64,000 bases of DNA from Mesorhizobium australicum (GCF_900177325.1 NZ_FXBL01000004.1:2418001-2482000); one strand, 5' to 3'; numbered from the stretch's first letter, positions 35,573 through 44,811 are shown. The notes: generated from the sequence alone by a model not told the origin. Numbers and translations: made by a program.

Positions 35573-37039
35573 TCAGGCTCGCGTGGCGAGAACCGAGAGC
35601 TGGCGGACATTGTCCGCGCCTTCGTGGTCCGTCAGGCGGGTCGGATATTGCGTCGTGAAGCAGGCGTCGCAGAACTGCGGCGTCTCGTTGTCGCGCGCGG
35701 CCTCGCCGACGGCGCGGTAGAGCCCGTCGATCGACAGGAAGCCGAGCGAATCCACGCGGATGAAGTCGGCCATCTCCTTGACCGACATGCGCGACGCCAG
35801 GAGCTTCGAGGTCTCGGGCGTGTCGACGCCGTAGAAGCAGGAAGCGCGGGTGGGCGGCGAGGCGATGCGCATATGCACCTCTCTGGCGCCCGCGTCACGC
35901 ACCATCTGCACGATCTTCTGCGAGGTCGTGCCGCGCACGATCGAATCGTCGACGAGCACCACGCGCTTGCCCTCGATCATCGAGCGATTGGCGTTGTGCT
36001 TCAGCTTCACGCCCATATGGCGGATCGAATCGCCCGGCTGGATGAAGGTGCGGCCGACATAGTGGTTGCGGATGATGCCGAGCTCGAACGGCAGCTTCGC
36101 TTCCTGCGAGAAGCCGATGGCCGCCGGTGTGCCGGAATCCGGCACCGGCACGATGATGTCGGCGTCGACCGGGCTTTCCTTGGCCAGTTCCATACCGATG
36201 CGCTTGCGCACGTCATAGACGTTGCGGCCCTCGACCGACGAGTCCGGCCGCGAGAAGTAGACATATTCGAAAATGCAGAAGCGCGACTTCTGCGGCTCGA
36301 ACGGGAACAGGCTCTCGATGCCCTTCGAGGTGATCACCACCATCTCGCCGGGCTTCAGGTCACGGACGAACCGCGCGCCGATGATGTCCAGCGCGCAGGT
36401 CTCGGAGGCGAGGATCCAGGCGCCGTCGAGGTCGCCCAGCACCAGCGGCCGGATGCCGAGCGGGTCGCGGCAGCCGATCATCTTCTTCGACGACAGCGCG
36501 ACCAGCGAGAACGCGCCCTCGATCTGGCGCACCGCGTCGATGAAGCGCGCATTGAGGTCGCGCTCCTTGCTCATCGCCACGAGGTGCAGGATCGTCTCGG
36601 TGTCGGACGTGGACGAGAAGATCGCGCCCTGCTTCTGCAGCGTGCGCTGCAAGGTCATCGCATTGGTCAGGTTGCCGTTATGCGCCACGGCGAAGCCGCC
36701 GTCGGCGAGCTCGGCGAAAAAAGGCTGGATGTTGCGCACGCCCGCGCCGCCTGTGGTGGCATAGCGCGTATGGCCGATGGCGCGGCTGCCCTTCAGGCTA
36801 TCGATCACCGCCTGCTTGGTGAAGGTGTCGCCGATCAGGCCGACATGGCGCTCGACATGGAACTGGCTGCCGTCGAAGGAGACGATGCCCGCGGCCTCCT
36901 GGCCGCGATGCTGCAGCGCGTGCAGGCCGAGCGTGACGATCGCGGCCGCGTCGTGGCGTCCGAAGATGCCGAAGACGCCGCACTCGTCGTGAAAGCCGTC
37001 GCCGTCCGACGAAAAAGGCGTGTCATGCACGTCAGCCAT
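35573..37039 (-). CDS. purF: amidophosphoribosyltransferase
   Basis: 488 residues, first enzyme of purine synthesis, moving glutamine ammonia onto PRPP. A 19-residue propeptide precedes catalytic Cys20 (DECGVFGIFG), so it is the self-processing form. The glutaminase half has RYATTG and GNLTNA; the phosphoribosyltransferase half has the PRPP loop VVLVDDSIVRGTT. Cysteines near the end (MRIASPPTRASCFYGVD and FCDACFTTQ) resemble those holding the Fe-S cluster in the Bacillus type. It follows cvpA by 49 bases. Confidence 0.95.
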   Translation of the reverse strand: MADVHDTPFSSDGDGFHDECGVFGIFGRHDAAAIVTLGLHALQHRGQEAAGIVSFDGSQFHVERHVGLIGDTFTKQAVIDSLKGSRAIGHTRYATTGGAGVRNIQPFFAELADGGFAVAHNGNLTNAMTLQRTLQKQGAIFSSTSDTETILHLVAMSKERDLNARFIDAVRQIEGAFSLVALSSKKMIGCRDPLGIRPLVLGDLDGAWILASETCALDIIGARFVRDLKPGEMVVITSKGIESLFPFEPQKSRFCIFEYVYFSRPDSSVEGRNVYDVRKRIGMELAKESPVDADIIVPVPDSGTPAAIGFSQEAKLPFELGIIRNHYVGRTFIQPGDSIRHMGVKLKHNANRSMIEGKRVVLVDDSIVRGTTSQKIVQMVRDAGAREVHMRIASPPTRASCFYGVDTPETSKLLASRMSVKEMADFIRVDSLGFLSIDGLYRAVGEAARDNETPQFCDACFTTQYPTRLTDHEGADNVRQLSVLATRA

Positions 37040-37088
37040 ATGTCGTGCTCCCTAAAGGTAAGAACCGCGGCAGGCCGCGGTTCCATGA

Positions 37089-37685
37089 TCAGTTGCTCGT
37101 TTCGCCCTCGGGCTCCGGTTCCGCCGGCGTCTCGGTCGCGGGGGCGGTGTCGTCTGCCGCGGGCGCGTCGTTCGACCCGATCGGCAGTTTGCCGAGGATC
37201 GATTTGTCCGGATCGTCCGGCAGCAGCGCCTGCAGCCGCTGGCCGATCGTCTCCAGCAGCGGCCGAGACTTCGCGTTGGCGATCCAGCCAGGCTGGTTCG
37301 TGCCGACGAGCCAGTTGAAGAACAGCAGACCGACGGCGACAACCAGAATGCCGCGCGCCGCGCCGTAGAGGAAGCCGAGCGTACGGTCGAGCGCCCCGAC
37401 CCGGCTGTCGATGATGAAATCGGCGATCTTCATCGTGATCACCGTCACCACGATCAGCGCGATGAAGAAGACGATCGCTGCGGAGATGGCAAGCGCGAGC
37501 TGCTTCTGGTCCACATAGGGCGTCACATAAGGCAGCACCATGGGGTAGAAGAAGAATGCCGCAGCCGCAGCCGCGACCCAGGAGGCGATCGACAGGACCT
37601 CGCGCGACAGTCCGCGGACCATCGCCAGCATCGCCGAGACGAGCGTAAAGCCGACGAGAATTCCGTCCAGCAATGTGATCGGCAT
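37089..37685 (-). CDS. cvpA: CvpA-family membrane protein
   Basis: 198 residues with four membrane helices in the first 150 (LDGILVGFTLVSAMLAMVRG, VLSIASWVAAAAAAFFF, LALAISAAIVFFIALIVVTVI and GAARGILVVAVGLLFFNWL) and a Pro/Glu-rich acidic cytoplasmic tail. CvpA is needed for colicin V production and envelope stress tolerance in enterobacteria, and its position ahead of purF is conserved widely. Molecular function remains unclear. Confidence 0.92.
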   Translation of the reverse strand: MPITLLDGILVGFTLVSAMLAMVRGLSREVLSIASWVAAAAAAFFFYPMVLPYVTPYVDQKQLALAISAAIVFFIALIVVTVITMKIADFIIDSRVGALDRTLGFLYGAARGILVVAVGLLFFNWLVGTNQPGWIANAKSRPLLETIGQRLQALLPDDPDKSILGKLPIGSNDAPAADDTAPATETPAEPEPEGETSN

Positions 37686-37703
37686 CGTGTCTCCCGTTTC
37701 GTG

Positions 37704-39101
37704 TCAGTCGTCGTCGCGGCGGCGCTTCGATCCGGCAATCCGGGCAACGAGGTCGGCAAGGTGCTCAGGCTGGGTCGAACCGATGGTCAGCGCGGTCGGA
37801 AGCTCGCCCGACGAAGCGGGCATCACCGCCTGCCGGAACCCGAGTTTTTCCGCTTCTTTGAGACGCTGCGCCGCGTGCGCCACTGGCCTGATGGCTCCCG
37901 ATAGGCTGATTTCGCCGAAATAGACGCAATCGGCTGGAAGGGCAAGGCCGGTCAGGGACGAAACCAATGCAGCCGCGACAGCAAGATCGGCAGCCGGCTC
38001 CGAGATCCGGTAACCGCCCGCAACGTTGAGATAGACGTCATGCGTGGCAAAGCGCACGCCACAATGCGCCTCCAGCACCGCCAGCACCATGGACAGCCGC
38101 GCGCTGTCCCAGCCGACCAGCGAGCGGCGCGGCGTGCCGAGCGGGGAGGGGGCGACCAGCGCCTGGATCTCGACCAGGACGGGCCTGGTGCCTTCCATCC
38201 CGGCGAAAACGGCGGCGCCGGGCGCCTTTCCGCTGCGCTCGCCGAGGAACAGCTCGGACGGGTTCGCCACGTCGCGCAGGCCCTTGTCCGACATCTCGAA
38301 CACGCCGATCTCGTCGGTCGGGCCGAAACGGTTCTTGATCGTGCGCAGGATGCGGTAGTGGTGGCCGCCTTCGCCCTCGAAATAGAGCACCGCGTCGACC
38401 ATGTGCTCGACGACGCGGGGGCCCGCGATCTGGCCTTCCTTGGTGACATGGCCGACGAGCACGATGGCGGCACCCGTCGATTTGGCATAGCGGATCATCG
38501 CCTGCGCGGAAGCGCGCACCTGCGTCACCGTGCCCGGTGCCGATTCGGCGAGGTCCGTCCACAGCGTCTGGATCGAATCGAGGATGACCATGTCTGGCCG
38601 CTTGCCGTCGGCGAGCGTGGCAAGAATGTCTTCGACATTGGTCTCCGCGGCGAGCTCCACCGTCGAATCGGCCACCGTCAGGCGTTGGGCGCGCAGCCTG
38701 ATCTGCGCCACCGCCTCCTCGCCCGAAACGTAGACGACGCGGTGCCCGCGCCGCGCCAGCGCGGCGGCCGCCTGCGTCAGCAGGGTGGACTTGCCGATGC
38801 CCGGATCGCCGCCGACCAGAAGTGCGGAACCGCGCACGAAGCCGCCGCCGGTCACGCGATCCAGCTCGCCGATCCCCGAAATGATGCGCGGCGCGTCCTC
38901 GATGTCGCCGGACAGGCTGGTCAGCGCCACCGCGCGCCCCTTGCGCGCACTCTTCAGCGTCTGCGGGCCAGAGCCGATGCCGCCGGCCGTGCCTTCCTCG
39001 ACCAGCGTGTTCCACTCGCCGCAGGCGTCGCACTTGCCCGCCCAGCGCTGGTGCACAGCGCCGCAGTTCTGGCAGATGAATTGGGTCCGGGCGCGGGCCA
39101 T
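37704..39101 (-). CDS. radA: DNA repair protein RadA
   Basis: 465 residues. An N-terminal C4 zinc finger (C-x2-C ... C-x2-C, FICQNCG and KCDACGEW) is followed by a RecA-like ATPase with Walker A GGDPGIGKST, the RadA-specific K-N-R-F-G motif (TIKNRFGPTDE), and a C-terminal Lon-like domain. RadA promotes branch migration in recombinational repair. Start at 39101 puts the zinc finger at the expected place. Only 7 bases separate it from the toxin gene stop. Confidence 0.96.
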   Translation of the reverse strand: MARARTQFICQNCGAVHQRWAGKCDACGEWNTLVEEGTAGGIGSGPQTLKSARKGRAVALTSLSGDIEDAPRIISGIGELDRVTGGGFVRGSALLVGGDPGIGKSTLLTQAAAALARRGHRVVYVSGEEAVAQIRLRAQRLTVADSTVELAAETNVEDILATLADGKRPDMVILDSIQTLWTDLAESAPGTVTQVRASAQAMIRYAKSTGAAIVLVGHVTKEGQIAGPRVVEHMVDAVLYFEGEGGHHYRILRTIKNRFGPTDEIGVFEMSDKGLRDVANPSELFLGERSGKAPGAAVFAGMEGTRPVLVEIQALVAPSPLGTPRRSLVGWDSARLSMVLAVLEAHCGVRFATHDVYLNVAGGYRISEPAADLAVAAALVSSLTGLALPADCVYFGEISLSGAIRPVAHAAQRLKEAEKLGFRQAVMPASSGELPTALTIGSTQPEHLADLVARIAGSKRRRDDD

Positions 39102-39108
39102 GATGCAG

Positions 39109-39552
39109 CTACTCTGTCCTCGGGACCATCCGCTGCGGAGACCGGCGAATCGCGGCAAGAAAGGCCAGCCGCACCCGCTCGTAGAGCGCATTGGGCAGAT
39201 AGCCGTAGGCGAAGTCGTCGAGGCCAGGTCTTCCGGTCCGGCGCAGGTCGGGGCCGGGCCAGCGGAATTCGTTGGCCTCTGTCAGGACGATCCAGGATCG
39301 CTGGTCGTCAAGGGAAAGACGTCTTTTGGTCACGGCCGGAATTTCGATCGCGTCTTGCGGATGGCTGGGTGGTGAGTGGGTTATCGGCAGAACGGTCACA
39401 AGCGGTCGGGAGTCATCGTCCGTGACGATAGCGAGCACGATTGCGCAAGGTCTGTCCTTCGATCCCTCTTCAAGGCCCGCGAGATGGTCTGCCCGCCACA
39501 AGTAGCTGTACCTGATGACCAGACCTTCGGTTGGGTGCGGGAGCGGCGCCAA
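39109..39552 (-). CDS. PemK/MazF-like toxin of a type II toxin-antitoxin pair
   Basis: 147 residues with a TTG start at 39552, 3 bases after the antitoxin stop. The strands GLVIRYSYLWRADHL, DRPCAIVLAIV and VTVLPITHSPP fit the PemK/MazF SH3-like fold, whose members cut mRNA; the family label is by pattern and moderate. Size, gene order (second after a Phd-like antitoxin) and the lower GC content than flanking radA and alr support a toxin. No frameshift is present, so the system appears intact. Confidence 0.7.
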   Translation of the reverse strand: MAPLPHPTEGLVIRYSYLWRADHLAGLEEGSKDRPCAIVLAIVTDDDSRPLVTVLPITHSPPSHPQDAIEIPAVTKRRLSLDDQRSWIVLTEANEFRWPGPDLRRTGRPGLDDFAYGYLPNALYERVRLAFLAAIRRSPQRMVPRTE

Positions 39553-39555
39553 TTG

Positions 39556-39813
39556 CTAATCTTCGACCTCATGGTCGAATGCCTTGGTGTGCTCCGGCGC
39601 GCGCGCTCGCTCGATCGCCGCGATATCCTCGTCGGTAAAATCCTCAAGCCCCATGACCCGACGGTCCCGCCGCTTCAGGCGCTGATATTCCTCGATCGAG
39701 AGCATGACGGTCCGCTCGCGCCCGTTGCGGGTGACGGCGATGGGTTCCTTGAGCGCCATGTCCTGATAGCGGCCGATGTTGCGCTGGAATTCCGCTGAGC
39801 TGACTTTGATCAT
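39556..39813 (-). CDS. Phd/YefM-type antitoxin
   Basis: 85 residues. The N-terminal half is the Phd DNA-binding fold (VSSAEFQRNIGRYQDMALKEPIAVTRNGRERTVML, then IEEYQRLK); the tail (FTDEDIAAIERAR) should wrap the toxin. ATG at 39813 follows GAGG at a spacing of 7; a GTG one codon earlier is possible. It should bind the 14-bp inverted repeat just upstream and repress its own operon. Placed between alr and radA, where other Hyphomicrobiales have these genes adjacent, so it is an insertion. Confidence 0.85.
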   Translation of the reverse strand: MIKVSSAEFQRNIGRYQDMALKEPIAVTRNGRERTVMLSIEEYQRLKRRDRRVMGLEDFTDEDIAAIERARAPEHTKAFDHEVED

Positions 39814-39824
39814 CACGAAGCCTC

Positions 39825-39864
39825 ATGCATTTCATGCACCATCCATATTATGCATGAAATGCAT
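39825..39864. promoter_or_regulatory. perfect 14-bp inverted-repeat operator of the toxin-antitoxin pair
   Basis: ATGCATTTCATGCA (39825-39838) and TGCATGAAATGCAT (39851-39864) are exact inverted arms around a 12-base AT-rich spacer. The pair begins 12 bases upstream of the antitoxin ATG, where the promoter should be. AT-rich sequence here contrasts with the GC-rich surroundings. Confidence 0.8.
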
Positions 39865-39885
39865 ATAAATGCCACTCTTGGACAG

Positions 39886-41046
39886 TTACCCGCCCACATA
39901 TCGCCGGTGATAGCGCCGTCCGAGCGAGGTCAGCAGTTCGTAGGAGATCGTGCCGGCCGCCTCGGCCGCCTCGTCGATCGGCAGGTTCGGTCCGAACAGT
40001 TCGATGAAGTCGCCCTTCGCGACCATATCCGGGCCGAGATCGGTCACATCGAACATCGTCAGGTCCATCGTCACCCGCCCGAGGATCGGCACGCGCCGCC
40101 CTTGGATGAAGCCATGGCCGCCAGGCCCCCCGTTCTGGCGCAGCGGGATGCCCGCGGCCGAGGAGGAGCGCGGATAGCCGTCGGCGTAGCCGATCGCCGC
40201 GATCGCGATGGTCGTGTCGCGCGCCAGCGTCTGGCTCGCGCCGTAGCCGACCGTTTCGCCGGCCCGCGCGTGGCGCACCTGCACGATCCGTGCCTCCGCC
40301 GTCACCACGGGGCGCATCGGGCTGGCAGAGCCCGACACCAACGCACCGCCATAGACGGCGATGCCCGGTCGCGTCAGGGAGAAGTGGTACTCGGCGCCCA
40401 GAAGCACGCCGGGCGAGTTGGCCAGGCTTGATTCGATGCCTGGAAAAGCCGCCGCAACCGTCTGGTATGATTCGAGCTGTCGCCGGTTCAGTGGATGGGC
40501 GGGCTGGTCGGCGCAGGCGAGGTGGCTCATCACCAGAATGGGCTCCACCGCCCGTGTCAGGCTGTTCTCCTCGGCAAAGGACAGCGCTTCCGCCACGGTC
40601 AGGCCGAGCCTGTTCATGCCGGTGTCGACATGGACCGCGCAGGGCAGCCTTTCGCCGCTGACGCCCGAGATCACCTCCCACAGGCGCACGTCGACCGGCG
40701 AGTTCAACACCGGGATGAGGCGGTTCTCGACATAAAGGCTGCCGGACTCCTCCGAAAACAGTCCGTTGAGAACATAGACGGTCGCGTCGGGCGCCGCGGC
40801 GCGCACAGCGGCTCCTTCTTCCGGCAGGGCGACGAAGTAGCGCGTGCAGCCGGCCTCGGCCAGCGCGGGCACCACGCGGTCGATGCCGAGGCCGTACGCG
40901 TCGCCCTTGACGACGCCGGCGGTCAGCGCCGGCTCGCAGATCTTCGCCAGCGCGGCGTAGTTCGCCTTGAGCGCGTCGAGATCGATCGTCAGGCTCCCGC
41001 CGGCGAAGCGGATGTCGGAGCCGGCTGCGTGATGGCTTTCCGACAC
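39886..41046 (-). CDS. alr: alanine racemase
   Basis: 386 residues from a GTG at 41046. The PLP lysine is Lys47 (VVKGDAYGLG, where most have VKADAYG), and the substrate-binding stretches HVDTGMNRLG, MSHLACAD and VGYGASQ are present. It makes D-alanine for peptidoglycan. The gene begins 5 bases after the dnaB stop, as in related genomes, so it shares the dnaB transcript. A longer reading to 41211 lies inside dnaB and is rejected. Confidence 0.93.
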   Translation of the reverse strand: MSESHHAAGSDIRFAGGSLTIDLDALKANYAALAKICEPALTAGVVKGDAYGLGIDRVVPALAEAGCTRYFVALPEEGAAVRAAAPDATVYVLNGLFSEESGSLYVENRLIPVLNSPVDVRLWEVISGVSGERLPCAVHVDTGMNRLGLTVAEALSFAEENSLTRAVEPILVMSHLACADQPAHPLNRRQLESYQTVAAAFPGIESSLANSPGVLLGAEYHFSLTRPGIAVYGGALVSGSASPMRPVVTAEARIVQVRHARAGETVGYGASQTLARDTTIAIAAIGYADGYPRSSSAAGIPLRQNGGPGGHGFIQGRRVPILGRVTMDLTMFDVTDLGPDMVAKGDFIELFGPNLPIDEAAEAAGTISYELLTSLGRRYHRRYVGG

Positions 41047-41051
41047 CGTGC

Positions 41052-42542
41052 CTACTCGAACCGCTCGGGCAGGTGATGCTCCTCGGCCAGGTCCGAAAAG
41101 CGGGTGAATTCGCCGTGGAAGGCAAGCGACACGGTCCCCGTCGGTCCGTGGCGCTGTTTGGCGATGATGACCTCGGCCTTGCCGCGCGCCTCGTTCATCT
41201 CGTTCTCCCACTTCACATATTCCTCGGTGCCGAACTTTGGCTCCTTGTTCTTCAGATAGTATTCCTCGCGATACACGAAAATGACCACGTCCGCGTCCTG
41301 CTCGATCGAGCCGGATTCGCGCAGGTCCGACAGCTGCGGGCGCTTGTCGTCGCGGCTTTCCACCTGGCGGGAGAGCTGCGAGAGCGCGATGATCGGAACG
41401 CCGAGTTCCTTCGCCAGCGCCTTGAGCCCGGTGGTGATCTCGGTGATCTCCTGCACGCGGTTCTGGGATGCCTTGGCGCTCGACCCCTGCATCAGCTGGA
41501 TATAGTCGATCACGATGACGTCGAGGCCGCGCTGCCGCTTCAGCCGCCGGGCGCGCGCGGCGAGCTGTGCGATCGAAATGCCGCCGGTCTGGTCGATATA
41601 GAGCGGGATCTTCTGCAGGGTCTGCGTGCAGGCGACCAGCTTTTCGAAGTCCGCCTCAGTCAGGTCGCCACGGCGAATCTTGGAGGAGGGGACTTCCGCC
41701 TGCTCGGAGATGATGCGGGTGGCGAGCTGCTCGGACGACATTTCGAGCGAGAAGAAGCCGATAACGCCGCCGTTCGCTGCCTTGAACGAGCCGTCGGCCT
41801 GCTGCGCCGGCACATAGGCCTCGGCGATGTTGAAGGCGATGTTGGTCGCGAGCGACGTCTTGCCCATGCCGGGGCGGCCGGCGAGCACGATCAGGTCGGA
41901 GGCCTGCAGCCCGCCCATGCGGTTGTCGAGGTCGCGCAGGCCGGTCGCGATGCCGGACAGGTGCCCATCGCGCTGATAGGCCGCCGCGGCCATGTCGATC
42001 GCCGTGCGCACCGCGTCGCCGAAGCTCTCGAAGCCGCCGTCGTAGCGGCCGGTCTCGGCGAGTTCGAACAGGCGTCGCTCGGCATCCTCGATCTGTTCCG
42101 ACGGCGACATGTCGACGGGCGCGTCATAGGCGATGTTGACCATGTCCTCGCCGACCGTGATCAGCGCGCGCCGCGTCGCCAGGTCGTAGATCGCCCGGCC
42201 ATAGTCCGACGCGTTGATGACGGTCACCGCCTCCGCGGCGATGCGCGCGAGATAATGCGGCACGGTCAGGTCGCCGATCTTGCCGTCGGTGGGCAGGAAG
42301 GTCTTGATCGTCACCGGGCTGGCCATCTTGCCCATCCGGATCAGCTCGCCCGCCACCTCGAAGATCTTGCGGTGCAGCGGTTCGTAGAAATGCGACGGCT
42401 TCAGGAAGTCGGAGACGCGGTAGTAGGCGTCGTTGTTGACCAGGATCGCGCCCAGCAGGGCCTGCTCGGCCTCGATATTGTTCGGCGCCTCGCGATAGAG
42501 CGGCGTCTCCGCTGGGGCGTTCTTGCGCAGTGCTTCAGCCAT
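41052..42542 (-). CDS. dnaB: replicative DNA helicase
   Basis: 496 residues. The N-terminal domain (IEAEQALLGAILVNNDAYYRVSDFL) and linker precede a RecA-like motor with Walker A GRPGMGKTS, SLEMSSEQLATR, Walker B DVIVIDYIQLM and the arginine-finger region ALSQLSRQVESRDDKRP. It unwinds DNA at the replication fork. An inserted segment near VPAQQADGSFKAANGG is common in alphaproteobacteria. The gene upstream (exoD) is divergent over a 279-base gap with no other gene. Confidence 0.97.
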   Translation of the reverse strand: MAEALRKNAPAETPLYREAPNNIEAEQALLGAILVNNDAYYRVSDFLKPSHFYEPLHRKIFEVAGELIRMGKMASPVTIKTFLPTDGKIGDLTVPHYLARIAAEAVTVINASDYGRAIYDLATRRALITVGEDMVNIAYDAPVDMSPSEQIEDAERRLFELAETGRYDGGFESFGDAVRTAIDMAAAAYQRDGHLSGIATGLRDLDNRMGGLQASDLIVLAGRPGMGKTSLATNIAFNIAEAYVPAQQADGSFKAANGGVIGFFSLEMSSEQLATRIISEQAEVPSSKIRRGDLTEADFEKLVACTQTLQKIPLYIDQTGGISIAQLAARARRLKRQRGLDVIVIDYIQLMQGSSAKASQNRVQEITEITTGLKALAKELGVPIIALSQLSRQVESRDDKRPQLSDLRESGSIEQDADVVIFVYREEYYLKNKEPKFGTEEYVKWENEMNEARGKAEVIIAKQRHGPTGTVSLAFHGEFTRFSDLAEEHHLPERFE

Positions 42543-42821
42543 GATGTCCCGTCACTTCCTCGGGATTGAGCTAACAGTACGACGCGCTCGGCGGGGCGAC
42601 TTTCCTTCGGAACTGCCCACGATTCACAGGCGTCGCCAAAATGGCGGATTTCCTGTTGACGCGAATCAAGCGCGCAGAATAGCGCCTCAACTCTAGGAAC
42701 AAAACAGGAATATGGGCTGCTGCGGCACGATTGCGTCCTAAAATCCGGCGCAATCTCCATGCCTTAACCGGATCGCAAGCCGGGTCGGACAGCTTGGCGG
42801 CATCAGTTGAAGGAGCCAGCC

Positions 42822-43460
42822 TTGAGCATCGAATTCGCCGACACCAGGGAATCGCTCTACCAGGCGCTGACGCGGGCGATCGATTCCATCGAGGGCTCGA
42901 CCATCACGCTGCGCAAGCTGCTGGCGCTCGTCGGCGAGCACGGGCTGCTCTTCCTCTGCGCGCTGCTGACCATCCCTTTTCTGATTCCTGTCTCGATCCC
43001 CGGCGTCAGCACGGTCTTCGGCGCGGCGATCATCCTGGTCTCGGTCGGCATCACCACCAACCGGATGCCGTGGCTGCCGGACAGGATCATGGACAAGGAG
43101 ATGGATGCCGTAAAACTCTCCGGCATCCTACGGCGCGGCGCCGAGGTCGTCGCCAAGGTCGAGACCTACATCCGTCCGCGCGCGCAGGCGATCACCGGCA
43201 GCGGCCTTGCGAGCCGCATCAACGGCCTCGCCCTGATCTTCGCCGGCGTGCTCCTGATGGCGCCGCTCGGCCTGGTGCCGTTCTCCAACACGCTGCCGGC
43301 CTTCGCGATCCTGCTGCTCGCGGTCGGCATGTCGCAGCGCGACGGGCTGGTCGTGCTCGCCGGCTACGCGATGATCGTTGCCACGCTCATCTATTTCGGC
43401 GTGCTCGCTTGGCTCGCCTTCGCAGCCGGGCAGGGCCTGGCCGGCTTCTTCGGCGGCTGA
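42822..43460 (+). CDS. exoD: ExoD-family exopolysaccharide-related membrane protein
   Basis: 212 residues from a TTG at 42822 that has AAGGAG 7 bases upstream; a TTG at 42807 is a weaker option. The family core is visible: LLALVGEHGLLFLCALLTIPFLIPVSIPG followed by VFGAAIILVS and NRMPWLP, then three more membrane segments. ExoD affects exopolysaccharide and alkaline sensitivity in Sinorhizobium; its molecular role is unknown. The stop codon is adjacent to the stop of the convergent cfa gene. Confidence 0.9.
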   Translation: MSIEFADTRESLYQALTRAIDSIEGSTITLRKLLALVGEHGLLFLCALLTIPFLIPVSIPGVSTVFGAAIILVSVGITTNRMPWLPDRIMDKEMDAVKLSGILRRGAEVVAKVETYIRPRAQAITGSGLASRINGLALIFAGVLLMAPLGLVPFSNTLPAFAILLLAVGMSQRDGLVVLAGYAMIVATLIYFGVLAWLAFAAGQGLAGFFGG

Positions 43461-44735
43461 TCAGCCGTCTTCGCGCTGCCGGTTGCGCCGCCTGGGCGAC
43501 GGCTCGTCGCTGCTTTCGCCGCGCAGGTCGTCTTCCGCCTCGGCGATATAGTCGCGCGTGATCGGCAGTACCGCGTTCGACTTCGTCAGCTGGATCTGGA
43601 ACACCACCAGGTCCTGCCACCGGAACGAGGCTTCGGATGCCGCGAGATAGAACTCCCACATCCGGCAGAAACGTTCGTCATAGAGCGCCTTGGCCTTGTC
43701 GCGGTTGGCGAGGAAGCGCTCGCGCCAGGCCTTGAGCGTCTCGGCATAGTGCAGCCGCAGCACCTCGACGTCCGTCACCGCCAGTCCCGACCGCTCGATT
43801 GCCGGCAGGATCTCGGACATCGAGGGGATGTATCCGCCAGGGAAAATGTATTTGCGGATGAACGCGTTCGTCGCCACCGGCCGGCCGCTGCGTCCGATCG
43901 TGTGCATCAGCATGACGCCATCCGGCTTGAGCAGCGAGGCCGCCTTGTCGAAATAGGTCTGGAAATGGTTCACGCCGACATGCTCGAACATGCCGACCGA
44001 CACGATGCGGTCGAACCGCTCCTGCAGATCGCGATAGTCGCGCAGCTCGAAATGGACGTGATTTTCGAGATGTTCGGACTGGGCGCGCTGGGTCGAGACG
44101 GCATGCTGCTCGGTGGAGAGCGTCACGCCCAGCACGCTCGCGTCGAAATGGCGGGCGAGATAGAGGCCGAGCCCGCCCCAGCCCGAGCCTATGTCGAGCA
44201 CGCTGAGCTGCGGGCTCATCCGCAGCTTGGCCGCGAGGTGCCGCTTCTTGGCCTCCTGCGCTTCTTCGAGCGTCATGTCGGGCCGCTCGAAATAGGCGCA
44301 GGAATACTGCATGTCCGTGTCGAGGAAGAGCCGGTAGAGCTCGCCCGACAGGTCGTAGTGGCTGTGGACGTTGGCGCGGGACCGCGCGGCGTTATTCAGC
44401 TGGTGCACCCGGCGCAGGCCGTAGCGGATGCCCTCGATCGCGCGCGCCCACACCGCCTCGACGCCGGCCGGTCCCATGTTCTGGAACGCGATCCGCACCA
44501 GTTCGAAGACGTCGCCCTCGACGATATCGATCTCGCCGTCCATGTAGGCTTCGGGCAGGGCCAGCGTCGGGTCCAGCGCGATCGCGATCTCGGCATGGCG
44601 CGTGTGGATCGCCACATGCACGTGCTGGCCGCTGCCGTCGCCGAAATGGACCGATTTTCCCTTGGGCCCCGTGACGGTGAGGTTCCCCGTCCGGACCAGC
44701 CCGTTGACCACACTCTGCAGGAGCCTGTTCATCAT
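43461..44735 (-). CDS. cfa: cyclopropane-fatty-acyl-phospholipid synthase-like protein
   Basis: 424 residues. An N-terminal domain of about 100 residues leads to the SAM-dependent methyltransferase with HYDLSGELYRLFLDTDMQYSCAYF, SAM loop LDIGSGWGGLG, GVTLSTEQ and FEHVGVNHFQTYF. It would add a methylene bridge to unsaturated membrane acyl chains or catalyse a related methylation. A tail rich in Arg, Ser and acid residues (EDDLRGESSDEPSPRRRNR) extends beyond the family core. A 21-base palindrome lies over its promoter region. Related genomes carry several cfa-like genes, so this may be one of them. Confidence 0.88.
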   Translation of the reverse strand: MMNRLLQSVVNGLVRTGNLTVTGPKGKSVHFGDGSGQHVHVAIHTRHAEIAIALDPTLALPEAYMDGEIDIVEGDVFELVRIAFQNMGPAGVEAVWARAIEGIRYGLRRVHQLNNAARSRANVHSHYDLSGELYRLFLDTDMQYSCAYFERPDMTLEEAQEAKKRHLAAKLRMSPQLSVLDIGSGWGGLGLYLARHFDASVLGVTLSTEQHAVSTQRAQSEHLENHVHFELRDYRDLQERFDRIVSVGMFEHVGVNHFQTYFDKAASLLKPDGVMLMHTIGRSGRPVATNAFIRKYIFPGGYIPSMSEILPAIERSGLAVTDVEVLRLHYAETLKAWRERFLANRDKAKALYDERFCRMWEFYLAASEASFRWQDLVVFQIQLTKSNAVLPITRDYIAEAEDDLRGESSDEPSPRRRNRQREDG

Positions 44736-44745
44736 GCAATTCCCG

Positions 44746-44766
44746 ATACTAAGGTAGCCTTAGTAT
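44746..44766. promoter_or_regulatory. 21-base palindrome upstream of the cfa-like gene
   Basis: ATACTAAGG (44746-44754) and CCTTAGTAT (44758-44766) are perfect inverted arms around TAG, starting 10 bases before the ATG. The form resembles DtxR/IdeR-type metal-regulator boxes but no exact consensus match is claimed. Confidence 0.6.
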
Positions 44767-44811
44767 AGCGGGGCTTGCGAATTCGGCAATTGTTCCAGTC
44801 GCTGGAACGAT

